Shown here: positions 1 through 12,226 of the stretch, in pieces
How positions within the stretch are numbered: the stretch's first letter is position 1
How the letters are laid out: each line of letters starts with the position of its first letter
NCBI GenBank assembly: GCA_034670405.1
Contig: JAXDDX010000046.1
Span: forward strand, 1,940,001-2,004,000
Length of the DNA: 64,000 nucleotides
Source: Hoplostethus atlanticus
Lineage: Eukaryota; Chordata; Actinopteri; Trachichthyiformes; Trachichthyidae
Direction: 5' to 3'
The notes under the pieces: model-generated
Seen by the model: the letters and a program-made list of their open reading frames with translations, nothing else
Database searches by the model: none
Told to the model about the DNA's origin: nothing
Translations under genes and position numbers: made by a program

Positions 1-790
1 CAAAATCCAAAGTTTCTTCTTCCACGGCTGCAGTGGTTAAAGCTCCAGCAGGAATCAGGCTCTCATTTATCCAACCTCCTGACAGATGAGCGCCGAGCTT
101 TACCAGGCAGGGAGGGGGAGATGACATCTGTGGAATAGTCAAATAGGACCAGGCAAAAATCAACAACTGTTTATGCATCACTTTCAGTGTGACCCAACAC
201 ACACACACACACGCACACACACACACACACTCTTTCTAGTACAAACGCCTTTACATAGATGACATTGTGTGGGAGCAGAGGAGAGTGTGGCTGTCAGCAG
301 GATTCCCTCTGCTTGCTTGCCCTTGAATGGCTTTAGGAGGAGCCAGAGAAGAGCAGGAGCTAGATGGTCACGGGCGCTGTAATCAGACTCCACTGTTGCT
401 AGACAGCAGAAAGGACAAAGTCATCTTAAGTGTCAGAGAGCATGTGGCCATCCTAGAAAAGAAAAAGTAACGAGGATGTTTCACAAACATGGGTTAAGGC
501 TAATCCTCGACTGGGAACTTTCTTTCAATGGCCATTGGAGGGATTGGAGTTTCAATAGTGGATAGGCCGAAGGCTAGCTAGGCTCGTCCATCCTAGAGGA
601 CAGTATAGTATAATAAAAACTTGAGGTGAAGACAATATTTATATTTCTAGATTCATTCGCTAGTCATTTCTACAAGTGAGCCAGAACTGTTTCTAAAGGT
701 TTGGACCGAAGATGTGGAGAGAGTTGAGAACGGAGAACAGAGAACAGAACCAGGACAAGCGCCTTCTCCTACAAGCCCAGAGTGTGACTA

Positions 791-826
<36 letters not shown>

Positions 827-2046
827 CAGAAGGGTCACCAGATGCCTCCTTATTGTGTAGAAGATGGCACACCTTTACATTTAACATGAAGATACATGCA
901 ACAAGGCCTATTTAGGGCTATTTAGCCACACACATACACACACACACACACACACAGCGCCTCTTTACAATCATTGGCCTATAATCTTGGTTGTCTGACA
1001 ATAGCTCTCCTCATACCCTCCTCTTGCTAGTCTCAACTTTGGCTTTACACACTCCTAGATACACACACACACACACACACAGAACACACACACACACACA
1101 CATTACTGACTATTACTGTATGAATCTACACAGAACTTGCTTTTGGATGACTAGCGGTTCTGGCTATTTAAAACTGCAGTAACTTATATTAAGTAACATT
1201 TTATCTTTTACTATTATTAAAACGATAGACTCTGATGTTTAACCAACGACTGGTTTCATTCTTTCTTTATGTTTATTTCTTTATTTTTACAGTGATGTGA
1301 AACAACACCTACAGTATGTCAGCACAATGTGGGGATGGAGAGGGAGGGAGGGAGGGAGGGAGAGAGGGAGGGAAGGGGGCAGAGAGGTGATTGATTTAGC
1401 CTCTGCAGCAACACCCTGGCACTCCACGTGGGAGGGAGGGACGGGAGGAGTGAGAGGCACTGATGTTGGTTTGGGTGGTTTGGGTTGGCTTGCATCTTAT
1501 GTGTTGACCAAAAGAGACTAGACTGCCTGCAGGACAGTAAAGATGGTGGCAGAAGACTCTACGTCCTCTAGGATCCTATATAATAATAACGCTGCTACTG
1601 CAACCTCACGCCGAAAACCCCGTCAACCCTGACCTATACTCCTACCTCTCCTCTCTCTGTCTTTTCATATCTCTCACTCCCTCCAATTTGCTCTCCCAGT
1701 TCTGTCCGTCCTCTCCCAGTTCTGGTGTCTCCTCTCCCTACTTTCTCCTCTCCGCTCCCTATTTGTCTTGTCTCCTGCTCTCTTTCTCTTTCACCTCCCT
1801 CCTCAGTTATCTCCTCTCCTATCTTGGCAGGAACAGTGTTTTTATTATCTGGCCTCACCTGTGCCAGGATGGGTCTAGATACCGCAGTGGAGCCGTCGTC
1901 ATGCAGTCAGCTATCACCTGGCACTCAACGCAGGGAAGGAGAGAAAAATGAAGAAGAAGAAGAAGAAGAAGAGAGAGAGAGATGAGGAGGAGGCTCACCA
2001 TGGCAGCCCAGCTAATGTTGTGCTGTAAGGCCTAAGTTTGTATGTA

Positions 2047-2257
2047 CAGTACTGTGCAAAGGTCTTAGGCACCCTAGAAGTTTTTAATATAAATTTGGTC
2101 TTAGATGTTTATTGTTTTGTTTTCTGCATTAGTGTTTAACATTTTCTGCTCTTTATAGTAATTTTTTGATATTTAGAAACTTTTCAAGTCATTATTTTTG
2201 AAAGCATCTTCGCTTTACAGATTTTTTTTTACATTTGTTTACTTTTGCACAGTACTG
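2047..2257. mobile_element. Tc1/mariner-type MITE, about 211 bp
   Basis: The element begins CAGTACTGTGCAAAGGT, and its far end is the inverted copy ACTTTTGCACAGTACTG. The arms are near-perfect terminal inverted repeats. Both ends are flanked by the dinucleotide TA (2045-2046 and 2258-2259), the target duplication typical of Tc1/mariner transposition. The interior is AT-rich with no coding potential, so this is a non-autonomous miniature element. The terminal sequence resembles a repeat that is common in fish genomes; this is from memory, not a search. Confidence 0.8.
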
Positions 2258-2285
2258 TATGAGAAAATGTGTTCGTGCCAGTGTA

Positions 2286-2327
2286 TGTGTGTGCGTGCGT
2301 GCGTGCGTGTGTGTGTGTGTGTGTGCA

Positions 2328-2366
<39 letters not shown>
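2286..2366. repeat. (GT)n microsatellite
   Basis: Interrupted (GT)n with GCGT variants, directly downstream of the MITE. No function is inferred. Confidence 0.9.
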
Positions 2367-2368
<2 letters not shown>

Positions 2369-4073
2369 ACGTGGGCTGCAGCTCCACTTAGTGATGCGTC
2401 ACTGTGGCTGAGGGCTTTCTTAGAAGGGGTGGTAGACCAGACATGGCATGCCGATGCCAGAATGCCAGGCCTGGTCTCTGCTGCCAGCTCCCAGGAGCCT
2501 CAATCGATCCTGACAGCTCGGTGTGTCACCTGACCACGCAGACAAACGGGGGGAGAAAAATAAAGACGCAGGCGCATCTGAGGAGGCAAAATGTACTCCT
2601 CTCCTCGTCTCCTTCCCTGTTTGTGACAGGAAGAAGTTGAATAGAGTGAAATATGAAACATAGAATCTGTCCTGTTACTTAAACAGATCCTATGCTGTGT
2701 GCTCATAGCGGTCCCCTATCATGATTTATGTTTAGTTTAGTTTTCCCATGTTTCAACCGGCTCTGTACTATAGTCGTCCAGTTCACTCTCACAGTGAACG
2801 GGAACATTCACTTCCCTGTGTTCATCTTGTTGGTTATGTGGAGGAATGTCTCTAAGATGCTGCTGAGTAACACACAATGATCCCTGTTCTTCAGCGTCAT
2901 CTGGAGTTTCAAGCAAAAACCATGCACGGTCCCATTCGTATTGTAAAGCATATACATAAAAATGTCCATTCAATTTCTGACAGTGTCATTCTGCTCTACA
3001 GGCATTGCAACCTAAGCAGAGTTCACTAGCAAACTGGCCAGAATTTGCTAGCCTTCATGTTTTAAATTTGTGTGCACTCCCATAACAAAGCAGCCCCTGA
3101 GAGGGGGGGGCAGATATCCATCTCAGTACTGCATCATCTCAGTACTGCATCCCCCCCAGAGACTAGGCCTGACGACCCCGACCTGCTGACCTGATGACCA
3201 AGATCTTGTCAGTGATCTGATGACGATTCTCCCTCAAGGACCAAACCATTAAACTTGGAGGGAAAGGAGGGCATGGCGCGGTGCCCTCCAGGGTTATTTA
3301 GAAGGCCTATAAAATAGGATTGCCACACCTGCCTGGTTTCATTCCCACGAAACAGGAACCATGATACAAAGTGAAAAATGTGTCACGGGCATATGAGCAT
3401 CCGGATGCTTTCGGCTTATTTCTATTTCCATTCAGCCTGTCATCACTACGTTCAGAGAAAGAGAGAGTGTGTTGAGCGTTACGCGAAGGTGAACCAGCCT
3501 CACAGAGTCATCCCTCCCTGCGCCTCAGATTAAACCTCAGAATAGCACTCAGTAGTCCTGTAATAGAGCTCGCCTTCCTTTGAGACTAACAGCTCATTAC
3601 CACAGGACTCCCCCCAAGGACCCCTCCCCCCCGACACCTCCCCAGTCACCACCACCTCACCCCTCTCAACATGACCTCACCCGAGAAATGGAGCCCCCAC
3701 ACCCTGACACATGTCTACGTAAAGAGCCCCGCCCAGTGCAGCCTCCCCCTTCGGACCGCTTCTTACCTCCTCCTCATTTTCTCCCCTTGTCTCCTCCTTT
3801 GCATGTACCTCTTCTTCCAGTGTCATTCCTGTTTCCAGACATCTGCCCCATCTTCCTCCCAGCTGCCCCTCCTCCCCTCTAACTCCTCTGCTCCCCTCTG
3901 TCCCCTTGCAGGTTTGCTCTTGTCGACACCTTTCCTGATTTGGACAGTTTTGATGAGAATTTCCCACCTCAATCTCTTCTGTTTCCTTACTTAACCCTCC
4001 CAGGGGCTCCCTAGATCTGCTCTGACTGACACACACACTTACACGGATGTGTGCACACACGCACGCACACATG

Positions 4074-4079
<6 letters not shown>

Positions 4080-4131
<52 letters not shown>
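4080..4131. repeat. (CA)n microsatellite
   Basis: An almost perfect (CA)n run of about 26 units, with further (CA)n at about 4,203-4,227 and a (GT)n run at about 4,539-4,588. Confidence 0.9.
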
Positions 4132-4133
<2 letters not shown>

Positions 4134-4538
4134 ATGGATAATGTTCACTATGTTGCACACCCACCAGATACACAAACACAGGCACATGTGCATGCATGCA
4201 CGTACACACACACACACACACACACACTCCTTTTTGCTTCATTGTATCCTTAATGAGGTCTCATCATCTCTTTTTCTCTCTCTCTCTCTCTCTCTCTCAC
4301 TCTGCTTCTCTCAGTCAAGCTTGATCTTCCTTCCAGTGTTACTGAGGTGTTTGATTAAAACATTTGGTGAGACAAGTAATTGAACTCCTTTTGGAATTTA
4401 AATCAAGTTGCACAATAAACTATTCAACTACTACACACACATACAACTCAACCAACAGATCCTGAAATATGTCTCTCCATTATTACCATTACTACTAAAT
4501 CTATTATTTCCTCTCTAATTCGCATCAGCATCATTTGT

Positions 4539-4590
<52 letters not shown>

Positions 4591-4730
4591 ACAGAAGCGT
4601 ATGTGCATGCTCAAGTAAATATGTGTCTCTGTTAGGGTGTTATACTATAGAAATTAGGTCAAATTTAAATAGACATGAACACTCTTTCCTAAAGTATATA
4701 ATTATCCAGATGAAGGCTGATGACATGTGT

Positions 4731-5093
4731 ATGGACCTCACCATGGAGGAGAGGGCCTGGACATGGAGGAGAGGGCTTGGACATGGAGGAGAGGGCCTGG
4801 ACATGGAGGAGAGGGCCTCACCATGGAGGAGAGGGCCTCACCATGGAGCAGAGAGCCTCACCATGGAGGAGAAGGCCGAGACATAGAGGAGAGGGCCTGG
4901 ACATGGAGGAGAGGGCCTCACTATGGAGCAGAGGGCCTCACCATGGAGCAGAGGGCCTCACCATGGAGGAGATGGCCCGGGCATGGAGGAGAGGGTCTGG
5001 ACATGGAGGAGAAGGCCCAGACATGGAGCAGAGAGCCTCACCATGGAGCAGAGGGCCTCACCATGGAGGAGAGGGTCTAATGATGGAAATGAG
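4731..5093 (+). repeat. 20-bp minisatellite, about 18 copies
   Basis: Tandem copies of a unit close to ATGGAGGAGAGGGCCTGGAC. Variants are mainly CTCACC for CTGGAC and AGCAGAG for AGGAGAG. Because 20 is not divisible by 3, each frame cycles through all three translations of the unit. All three forward frames therefore stay open for over 110 codons with a 20-residue period. The open frames are a property of the repeat and not evidence of a protein. The array lies in DNA with no supported gene. Confidence 0.9.
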
Positions 5094-5964
5094 TCCCTAA
5101 GCATAGATCAGCAAGGGTCAACCATACAACTTAAGGAAATGTTAACCCTCTATGCTTACCTCACATTTCTGTCAAAACACAGCTAACAGATTCTCACATG
5201 CCCTTTCTCACAAAGTGCTGAGCCAGTGTCGTGGTGAGGCTGGTTATAGAAGCTGTGTTCGTGTGATGGATCCTCTTGATCCTATTCCAGGTAGAGGTGT
5301 AGTCTGACTCCTCTCAGGAGAGGCTGAATATAGCAGACTATAAACACACTCAAAAAAACATATACATGGTGCGCTGTAGCTACACACGCAGCCGAGCGGG
5401 AGCATCTGAAGGCCTTGCATATGGACAATTCAATGGCATGGGCACAAAGTCCTGCACTGTATGTGTGCGAATGGTTTAAACCTTGTATGAGCTGCAGCTG
5501 CAGTGTGTGTGATGGTTGGGTGAAAAGAAAACACCCCGTGCCACACTCCCTGTGTAAAGTTTAATTTCTCTTTCAGCAGCGGTTTTCCTGACTCAGCAGA
5601 ATAACAGCCCAAACACACAGCACATTGCACCTCCGGCCCATTTTTGCCTTTCTGTCCGTGTTGGTAGTGGGCTGTCGTCTTCAGCTGTGATGTTTATTGC
5701 TTCCCTAGGGAACGCACAAAGCAGCGTGCCTACTCTGTCTCTCACTACTCTCGCTGCCTCCTATTTGTCTATCACTAACACTATCACTCTGCAGAAACAC
5801 CCATAAACCGGGTGACGTCAACCCCATCCTGTGATTTATCAATCAACCAAGAAAACATCTATTGCGCTATTCGGCCTATGCTATGCAGGAAAAGCCGAGC
5901 TCAGTGAGGGAAGCAGACTTTGATGAACTTTATTAACGAACCTAGGAGAAGCAGAGGAAAAGAG

Positions 5965-6003
<39 letters not shown>

Positions 6004-6194
6004 TGTAAGGAGCAGGGCCAGATATCATGTTGGAGGCTGCAGCTAAAAACAGCCATTTTGGATCAATATCAGAGGAGAACAGGATAAAAGATGGGAAGAG
6101 AGAGAGAGAAGGAGAGATACAATTCTGTGTTTCCTCTCCTCCACATGGGCCTCCCTCTCTCCACCGAGATGCTTCACCATCGATCTGACATAAG

Positions 6195-6198
<4 letters not shown>

Positions 6199-6256
<58 letters not shown>
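6199..6256. repeat. (GT)n microsatellite
   Basis: A perfect run of about 29 GT units. A (GA)n run lies upstream at about 5,968-6,001. Confidence 0.9.
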
Positions 6257-6259
<3 letters not shown>

Positions 6260-6645
6260 AGTGTGTGTGAGAGAGCCAGACAGAGCGCAGCTGCTTGTAG
6301 CGCTCGTCGAGCCTGACTCAGCCCAAACTCAGTGAGTGTGTAAATGAAAACCCTCTCAGCCTCAGTTTACAGGGAAGAACTTTTTAAAACTCCAACAAGA
6401 AGTTTAACAACTCCAGAGCTGATATACAAGCTCGACAAAATGTGTTTCTTGGGAAACACGTTTCGGTGTAAAAAGCCATTTTTACAGTACTTCCTACATA
6501 CTGTCTGCTTATTATTCCAGTGATTATGATCAGCTTTTTCAGTAGACATAACAGCTATGCCAACAGCATCCTCCCTGTATCAGAGGCTTTGCAGAAACCT
6601 TTATCTGTCTTCATCTTGCTCTCAACAAAAGCAGAATTCCCTCTC

Positions 6646-6736
6646 TTCAAGTCAAGTCAAGTCAAGTTATTGTCATGTCAGCCATACATGTAACACATAC
6701 AGCCAAAGGAAATGCCGTTCCTCACAGGACCGATTC
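6646..6736 (-). mobile_element. LINE 3'-tail fragment
   Basis: Read on the minus strand, a short segment ends in four copies of TTGAC(T), preceded by a TGTCATGACAATAAC-like motif. Short 3' fragments with a tandem 5-7 bp tail are typical of 5'-truncated CR1/L2-group LINE insertions in fish. A similar tail with TTGAATC units lies at about 11.5-11.6 kb on the plus strand. No coding sequence remains. Confidence 0.45.
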
Positions 6737-8431
6737 TAATTAGAGATCATAGGATAGTATGGAGTGCTTGTACAAACCCTGAACCAGGACAGGGTTTCAG
6801 AAACTGGCCTGGGGGGCAATGTGACTCTCTAACCTATCAGAGAAAATCCTCCGCCATTTATCCTCCATCACTCTTTGAGCATGACTGTTGACCTTTCACA
6901 AAGCGACAACTTGTTCCCCGCGGCTCCATACCATAAGACAGTTCGTGCATAACTGTAGGCAGAAGTAGTAATGGATTTAGCACAGCGAGCGCCATCGCAC
7001 AGGAGACAATCTGCATGCTTGAGTGAATTACATGGTAAGTAGAACCAAGTCACAAACCCTCCACCCACCCAACACTCAACACACACACTCTCTCTCTGAC
7101 AAAATAGATCCAAAAAGATGAACGTCATGTCCCTTCATGGTTGGGAACTGAGGTGTTACCCATGTATCTATAGATGGGCACGCCATTTCTCTTTTAAACT
7201 ACCTGATCTCCCGGTTACCCAGCAGACACCTGCTGATGTCTCCGAGGTGATTCTGTGGGTGACGCTGGTTGATTACCTTCACCCTGAGTTGTTCTTGACA
7301 AAGATTGATATACAAAATGAATTAACGCTAAATTGATATTAATTAAGTGTAGGCCTGTGAAAATAGTTCAAAATGTCTGAACTTTAAAAGTAATAAATCC
7401 CTGCAGCCTTTTGGAAATAGCTGTTGTGAGGTAAAGTACGGTGAGCTTTGATTTCAGTTTCACGATAGACTAAATCTAACATGTTGTCCTAACCCGTGTC
7501 TTTATGAAGCTGATGTAACCATCATGATATCAAAGCCATCTGTGGTTTAAATGCTCAAAGTGGTAACTATCTTGCCTCCCGGTGAAATGTAGGAGTAGCA
7601 CAGAGTGGTTTCTTTGTGTCGTGTCAGATTCAAGTGTTCTCAGAAGTGCACTCTGGCTGCGTTCAATGCCAGCGCTCTGTTTAAAAAAGTGCATTGAAGC
7701 GTGGGAGTAGAGCATTATGTTGTCAATATTACAGACCATATGATGATGGTGATGTGGTACTCAAGTAACTGAGTTGAGGGGAGATGTGTCTGTGTACACA
7801 CACACACACGTGCACTCTCTCTCACACACACACACACACACACTGGCCTGGCCTATAATCGTCCCTATTTAAAATGCTAATTTCCTTTCTCCCCCAGGTG
7901 CCTCAACTGTGTTTGAAACTAAATTGCTCGTCATAGCAGGTCAGTCTGAGCCTGATGGATTCATCTGCTCTCCCATCACACTCACTGATGCTGGGATATG
8001 GACAGTTGTGCTGAGTATTCAAGGGTTTGAAAGCAACACATGTAACCTCATGTTGCTTCTACACCAGCCTGTGACTGTTATAGTGTTCGGCATGGACGAG
8101 GCTTGACCCCATGACCATCTCCACTAAAAGGGATGTTTTACTTGACTTCATTACACTACAACTACCAAACAGACTAACGCAGCCTCCCCATCACCTATCC
8201 CCAGTCTGTTTCCCATGCACACCGAGCCACTGGCCCTCCACGCCACTCCATTTCAGTCCTCAAAGTACAGCACTCTACAGGGACGAGGCTTTTTCCACTT
8301 GGTGGCTTTTACAACATACTTTACTGTGCTATGGATGAAATGTTGACTTAATAAAACTGACTGTTGACTGAATAACATCCATATAATGTGGAGACAATGC
8401 TGCCTTCAGATTGAAACCAATTTACATACAA

Positions 8432-8466
<35 letters not shown>

Positions 8467-8575
8467 GAAACCACTTATTGAGCGTTTTCTAACCCTGCAG
8501 CATACTGCAGTAGTGCAATGCTCGGGATGCACAAAGCAGGATGTACAATAGAGTGGGCGGATGCTGGACACTCAC

Positions 8576-8576
8576 A

Positions 8577-8634
<58 letters not shown>
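8576..8634. repeat. (CA)n microsatellite
   Basis: About 29 CA units; a second (CA)n tract lies at about 8,435-8,462. Both are in non-coding DNA. Confidence 0.9.
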
Positions 8635-8637
<3 letters not shown>

Positions 8638-9703
8638 CACATACTACATAATGCTTTGATAAAACAGAGGCTGTAAGTAATTCACTAACTCTCAGGGCTG
8701 CACTCAACTCTCTCGCCCAAGGCCTTCTTTGTGTCTATCCTAGCGTGCTTCCAGCTTTGGTGCTTCTGTGCTTTCCAGCCTGATGAAGACAAAGTTTACT
8801 CTTGATGCTCGTTATGGTGCCCACCTGCAAAGTACCTACACTTCAAGTAATATGAGAGGGAAAGCCTACTATGAAACAACAAAAAGAACCTACCTGCCTG
8901 TCCAACTCATGCTATTACTCCATCACATAGTCTATACACACATAGAGAGGGAGGGAGAGAGAGAGAGCGAGAGAGCGAGAGAGAGAGAGAGAGGGAGGGA
9001 GTCACAGACCCCACAGAGAGTAATCACAGGTAATGATTACTGAGAGTGAGTGTAATCTCGCCAGTATAGCCCAGCAACACGACACAACAAACCAGTCTCA
9101 CTGGGGGGGAGGACAGAGACGTGACGTCCAACAAAAAACATCAGTGAATGTCGGAGCGTTCTGCTTTCCCACTCTTTTCTCTGCTGCTTCCTCTGAGTGA
9201 ACATGCATAAGTGGAGGGGGACAGAGAGGAGGGCAGGAAGCAGTGGGGGAATAAATCATTGAAAGGAGAACTGGTGAGCTGCGAGAAAGAGATGGATGAT
9301 GGGAATGTTGCTCCTTACAGTAGTGGATTGAAGAGTTCCTTGTAGGCAGAGCCAAGCCAGTAAGCGGCTGGTCTGACGTAAGTGGTAGATTTAGGGTTTA
9401 TCGCCAGCCGTGATGTAATGCTTTATGCTCAACCATAAATTAGCCCTGTGGCACCATGCAGGACATGTGAGGGGGCGGAGCCAGCAGTCAGTCAGAGGCA
9501 GGGAGGACTGAGGCCCCTCCTCTCTAGTCACTTCAAATGCACCATAGTATTCTACCTCATATAAACTATAAACATGTTTTTGTTTAAGTGGAATCAGACA
9601 CATTGATTGTCTGAGGTAAATAACAATTCACCTGGTCTCATAAAACTGGCTGTTATAGTCTTGATAAATTGTGATCTAATACATTCCCTTCTCTTTGTCC
9701 CAG

Positions 9704-9828
9704 CCAGCTATGATGGCAGCCAGGCCGGGGTCGCAGCCTGCCAGCCCTGACCCTGACCTGCTCTCAGTTCCCTACAGGATCACACAACCTGAACTCCCAC
9801 AGGCCAGAAGTGAACCACAGAAGGGCAG
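9704..9828 (+). CDS. Penultimate exon of an unrecognised gene
   Basis: An acceptor (TTTGTCCCAG) precedes 9,704 and a donor (CAG|GTATGC) follows 9,828. Entered in phase 0 the exon is open; the other two entry phases hit stops. It encodes 41 codons beginning PAMMAARPGSQPASPDPDLL and leaves two bases that join exactly to the exon at 11,989. An in-frame ATG lies at 9,710. If that is the start, the whole protein is 118 aa; otherwise coding exons lie further upstream. The product is hydrophilic and rich in proline, glutamine and serine. I do not recognise the family. In human the gene tail-to-tail with MMACHC is PRDX1, and this is clearly not peroxiredoxin. Confidence 0.55.
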
Positions 9829-10525
9829 GTATGCTCTGAGCACTGAGCCGAACAAATTTATTGTGTCTGCCAGAGCCTTCAAGATAACCATTTTCCATAC
9901 CAGTCATCAGTTACTGATGAACTGCAAGTAGTCAGTGTCTGTATTATACAGTGAGGCTGAGTTCCTATTCTCCGTTTCAACGGGTTAATGTATCATGTTC
10001 CCAGAGGAATGAAGCTAATCTAAAACGGTGGATTATGTAAGGGGACCCTTAGCCTGGGCTAATCCTTCTCTCCTGTCTGACTGCCACCCTGTTCTTTGAT
10101 GAGGGGCTTAGACTGGAGATGACGAGGTGTCAGGTGAATGTTGCTGTGAGAGTTTCCCTGAGAGAAATTGGAATAATGGTGCACACAAACTCAGAGCCGC
10201 ATGTTTCTGGCATTTGTCTGTTTTTGCATTTGAGTTATTCAACATATCTAATGTATGTGGAGGACCGAAACTTTATCAATGACACGCATACAGACCTATT
10301 AATAGCTGGGAGGTTGATCGCAGCCTTTTCCACTACATGCATCTGACCATCCAGTCATGCACTCTCACCCTGTCATTGCCTCCTGCACATCAGCTCATGT
10401 GTGCTCGCTAATCGTGGGGATGAGTCTTCAGTTTGTGTGCGGACTGAGTGACGGTTACTGGCCGAGTGCTCGTGTCTTTCTGTCTGTTCCACTAAGTGGG
10501 CTCTATATGTTGGCATGTTCAATGT

Positions 10526-10570
<45 letters not shown>

Positions 10571-10946
10571 ACTTTGGTTTGTGTGTATGTTCCTGAGTAT
10601 GGGAGAGGCTAAGCTCCGTGGTGAGTATTATCCATGGACTACATCTCAGTTAGTATTTAATGAATACATCGTCGTTGTTGAATCTAGATCGGAGGGATTT
10701 CCACTTCCCTCGCCTGGCTGAGTCTGATAATGAGATAATCGGACAACCCCCCACCCCCCTCCTCCTCCCAACACCCCTGGTCCTCGGTGGACCACGCCTC
10801 CTCCGTCCGCTGGCCTCTCCATTGGCTCCCCGCCACCAAAGCCAACAACCGATTGGCTGCAGGGGGAAATCTGAGCCATAGGACGAGTTAATTATGCTAA
10901 TCCAAGAAACTGATAAGGAAGCGGTTTTAAAACTCAGGCCTCCAGA

Positions 10947-10983
<37 letters not shown>

Positions 10984-11050
10984 AGAAGCACTGTGGTTGA
11001 GAGAGATAGGCTCTGTGAGAAAATAAGAGACTATTTTGTCAGAATAAGCA

Positions 11051-11093
<43 letters not shown>

Positions 11094-11988
11094 AGTCACA
11101 ATTAAGCTCTTTCCCTTTTTCTCATAATTCTCCATCTAATACTCAACAGCTCCAATCTCTCCTCTTCGTTCTCCTTCTTGTCTCCCCTTCTCACTCGTTT
11201 CCAAATACTGAACACACTCTGGGTGATGCTCTTTCCCTCCCCATACTCAGTGTGTGTCCCTCCCTAACCCTCCTCTGTTGCTGGTGTGCTGCTGGCCTTT
11301 CCCCTCTCTCCTTGTTAACTGATGTCTGTGGGCGGATAACGCTGCTTCACTGATCCACAACTCGTGAAACACCACTCATCTCTGTCTTTCTCTCTCTATC
11401 TCCCTCTTGCTTCCTCGTCTTTTTCATCTCTGTCCAAAACCATTTCAGCGGTTTTTGTGTTGGTTATTGTAAATAGTGTGAACCTGTTATTTTGCACATT
11501 TCTGCTGAGCATTGCCACTTTGCATTTCACTACACACCTCGTGTGTGTATGTGACAATTAAACTTCTTGAATCTTGAATCTTGAATCTTGAATCTTCTCT
11601 CTGCAGTGTTTTTTCCTCTCCCTCTTGTGTTTTTCAGAGAGCAGCACCCAGCAGACGTCGCTTCTTTTAACAGACTGATTCTAAACTCATTTTCTTTTAC
11701 GATCTGCAGCCGTGTGCCAGCTTTTATTGGATTTATAGGCCTTGTGCTGAAACCAGTTCTCTTCAACTGTTCAATGCAGCATTTACTGAAACCAAAGTTT
11801 GGCATTGAGATAACAGCTTCAGTTTGTGTGTGTGTGTTTGTCTGTCAGCCTGTCATCTTTATTGTTTATGAGTTAGGGACTATGTTGTGTGCAGCAACAT
11901 GGATGGTGTGAAGGACAGAGGGGTCCCTGGCTGTAGGAGTGTTTCTCTGTGTTTCTGTGTGTTTTGTTTGTACCTCTCTGTGTCTCAG
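9829..11988 (+). other. Intron of the unrecognised gene
   Basis: GTATGC...CTCAG intron of 2,160 bp. It holds (GT)n at about 10,530-10,570, (CA)n at about 10,950-10,981 and (GA)n at about 11,055-11,091. A LINE-tail fragment lies at about 11.5-11.6 kb. No other exon was found. Confidence 0.55.
11480..11604 (+). mobile_element. LINE 3' tail with (TTGAATC)n
   Basis: A CTTTGCATTTCACTAC... GTGACAATTAAACTTC segment ends in about four TTGAATC copies. This arrangement matches the 3' end of a 5'-truncated fish LINE. The family assignment is by resemblance only. It lies within the intron between 9,829 and 11,988. Confidence 0.5.
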
Positions 11989-12226
11989 GCCAGTGGAGGG
12001 TGAAGGTTACATGTCTCCTGGGCCACAGCAGGCCTCCAGGCTCCGGTCCAAGATTTCCTCTGCATTACCGCAAAAAAACAAAACAACAGAGAGATCAGTG
12101 GCGCCGCTCTGCCTGCCAGACCTCAACCTGCACTCTGGAGGCAACATAGTTCGTGTTAGCCTTACTAAGAGAGAAGAGGAGGCAAGAGACAGGGAAGAAA
12201 GAGAGGCCGCCTCCTACTTTTCGTAG
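11989..12226 (+). CDS. Last exon of an unrecognised gene
   Basis: The acceptor GTCTCAG precedes 11,989. The first base completes the codon split at 9,828 (AG|G, Arg), and the frame then runs 78 residues to TAG at 12,224-12,226. The peptide contains GYMSPGPQQASRLRSKISS, then LPDLNLHSGGNIVRVSLTKR, and ends in a strongly charged REEEARDREEREAASYFS tail that is probably helical. A poly(A) signal AATAAA follows at 12,784-12,789. Phase agreement, a clean stop and a poly(A) signal support a real terminal exon. No domain is recognised and no function is proposed. Confidence 0.6.

Larger units (their letters stand above)
1..9703. other. Non-coding DNA with repeats; no supportable gene
   Basis: No chain of splice-compatible exons could be built here. 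The stretch holds (CA)n and (GA)n microsatellites, a mariner-type MITE, a 20-bp minisatellite and one LINE-tail fragment, which are listed separately. It may be the 5' part or intron of the gene whose last two exons follow at 9,704. Proline-rich open stretches near 3,600-3,880 and a possible small exon near 7,899-7,940 were considered and not accepted. Confidence 0.5.

Noticed and set aside
3580-3882. Proline-rich open stretch, possibly a coding exon
   Set aside because: An acceptor and a donor-like site exist, but no upstream or downstream exon could be joined in phase; the composition follows from a C-rich low-complexity tract.
4539-5100. Three overlapping open frames of 115-126 codons
   Set aside because: They are produced by the 20-bp minisatellite and a (GT)n tract, with no splice or start context.
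7899-7940. Small exon candidate (CCCCCAG|GTGCC... GCAG|GTCAGT)
   Set aside because: It would end in phase 1, and the next supported exon at 9,704 is open only in phase 0.
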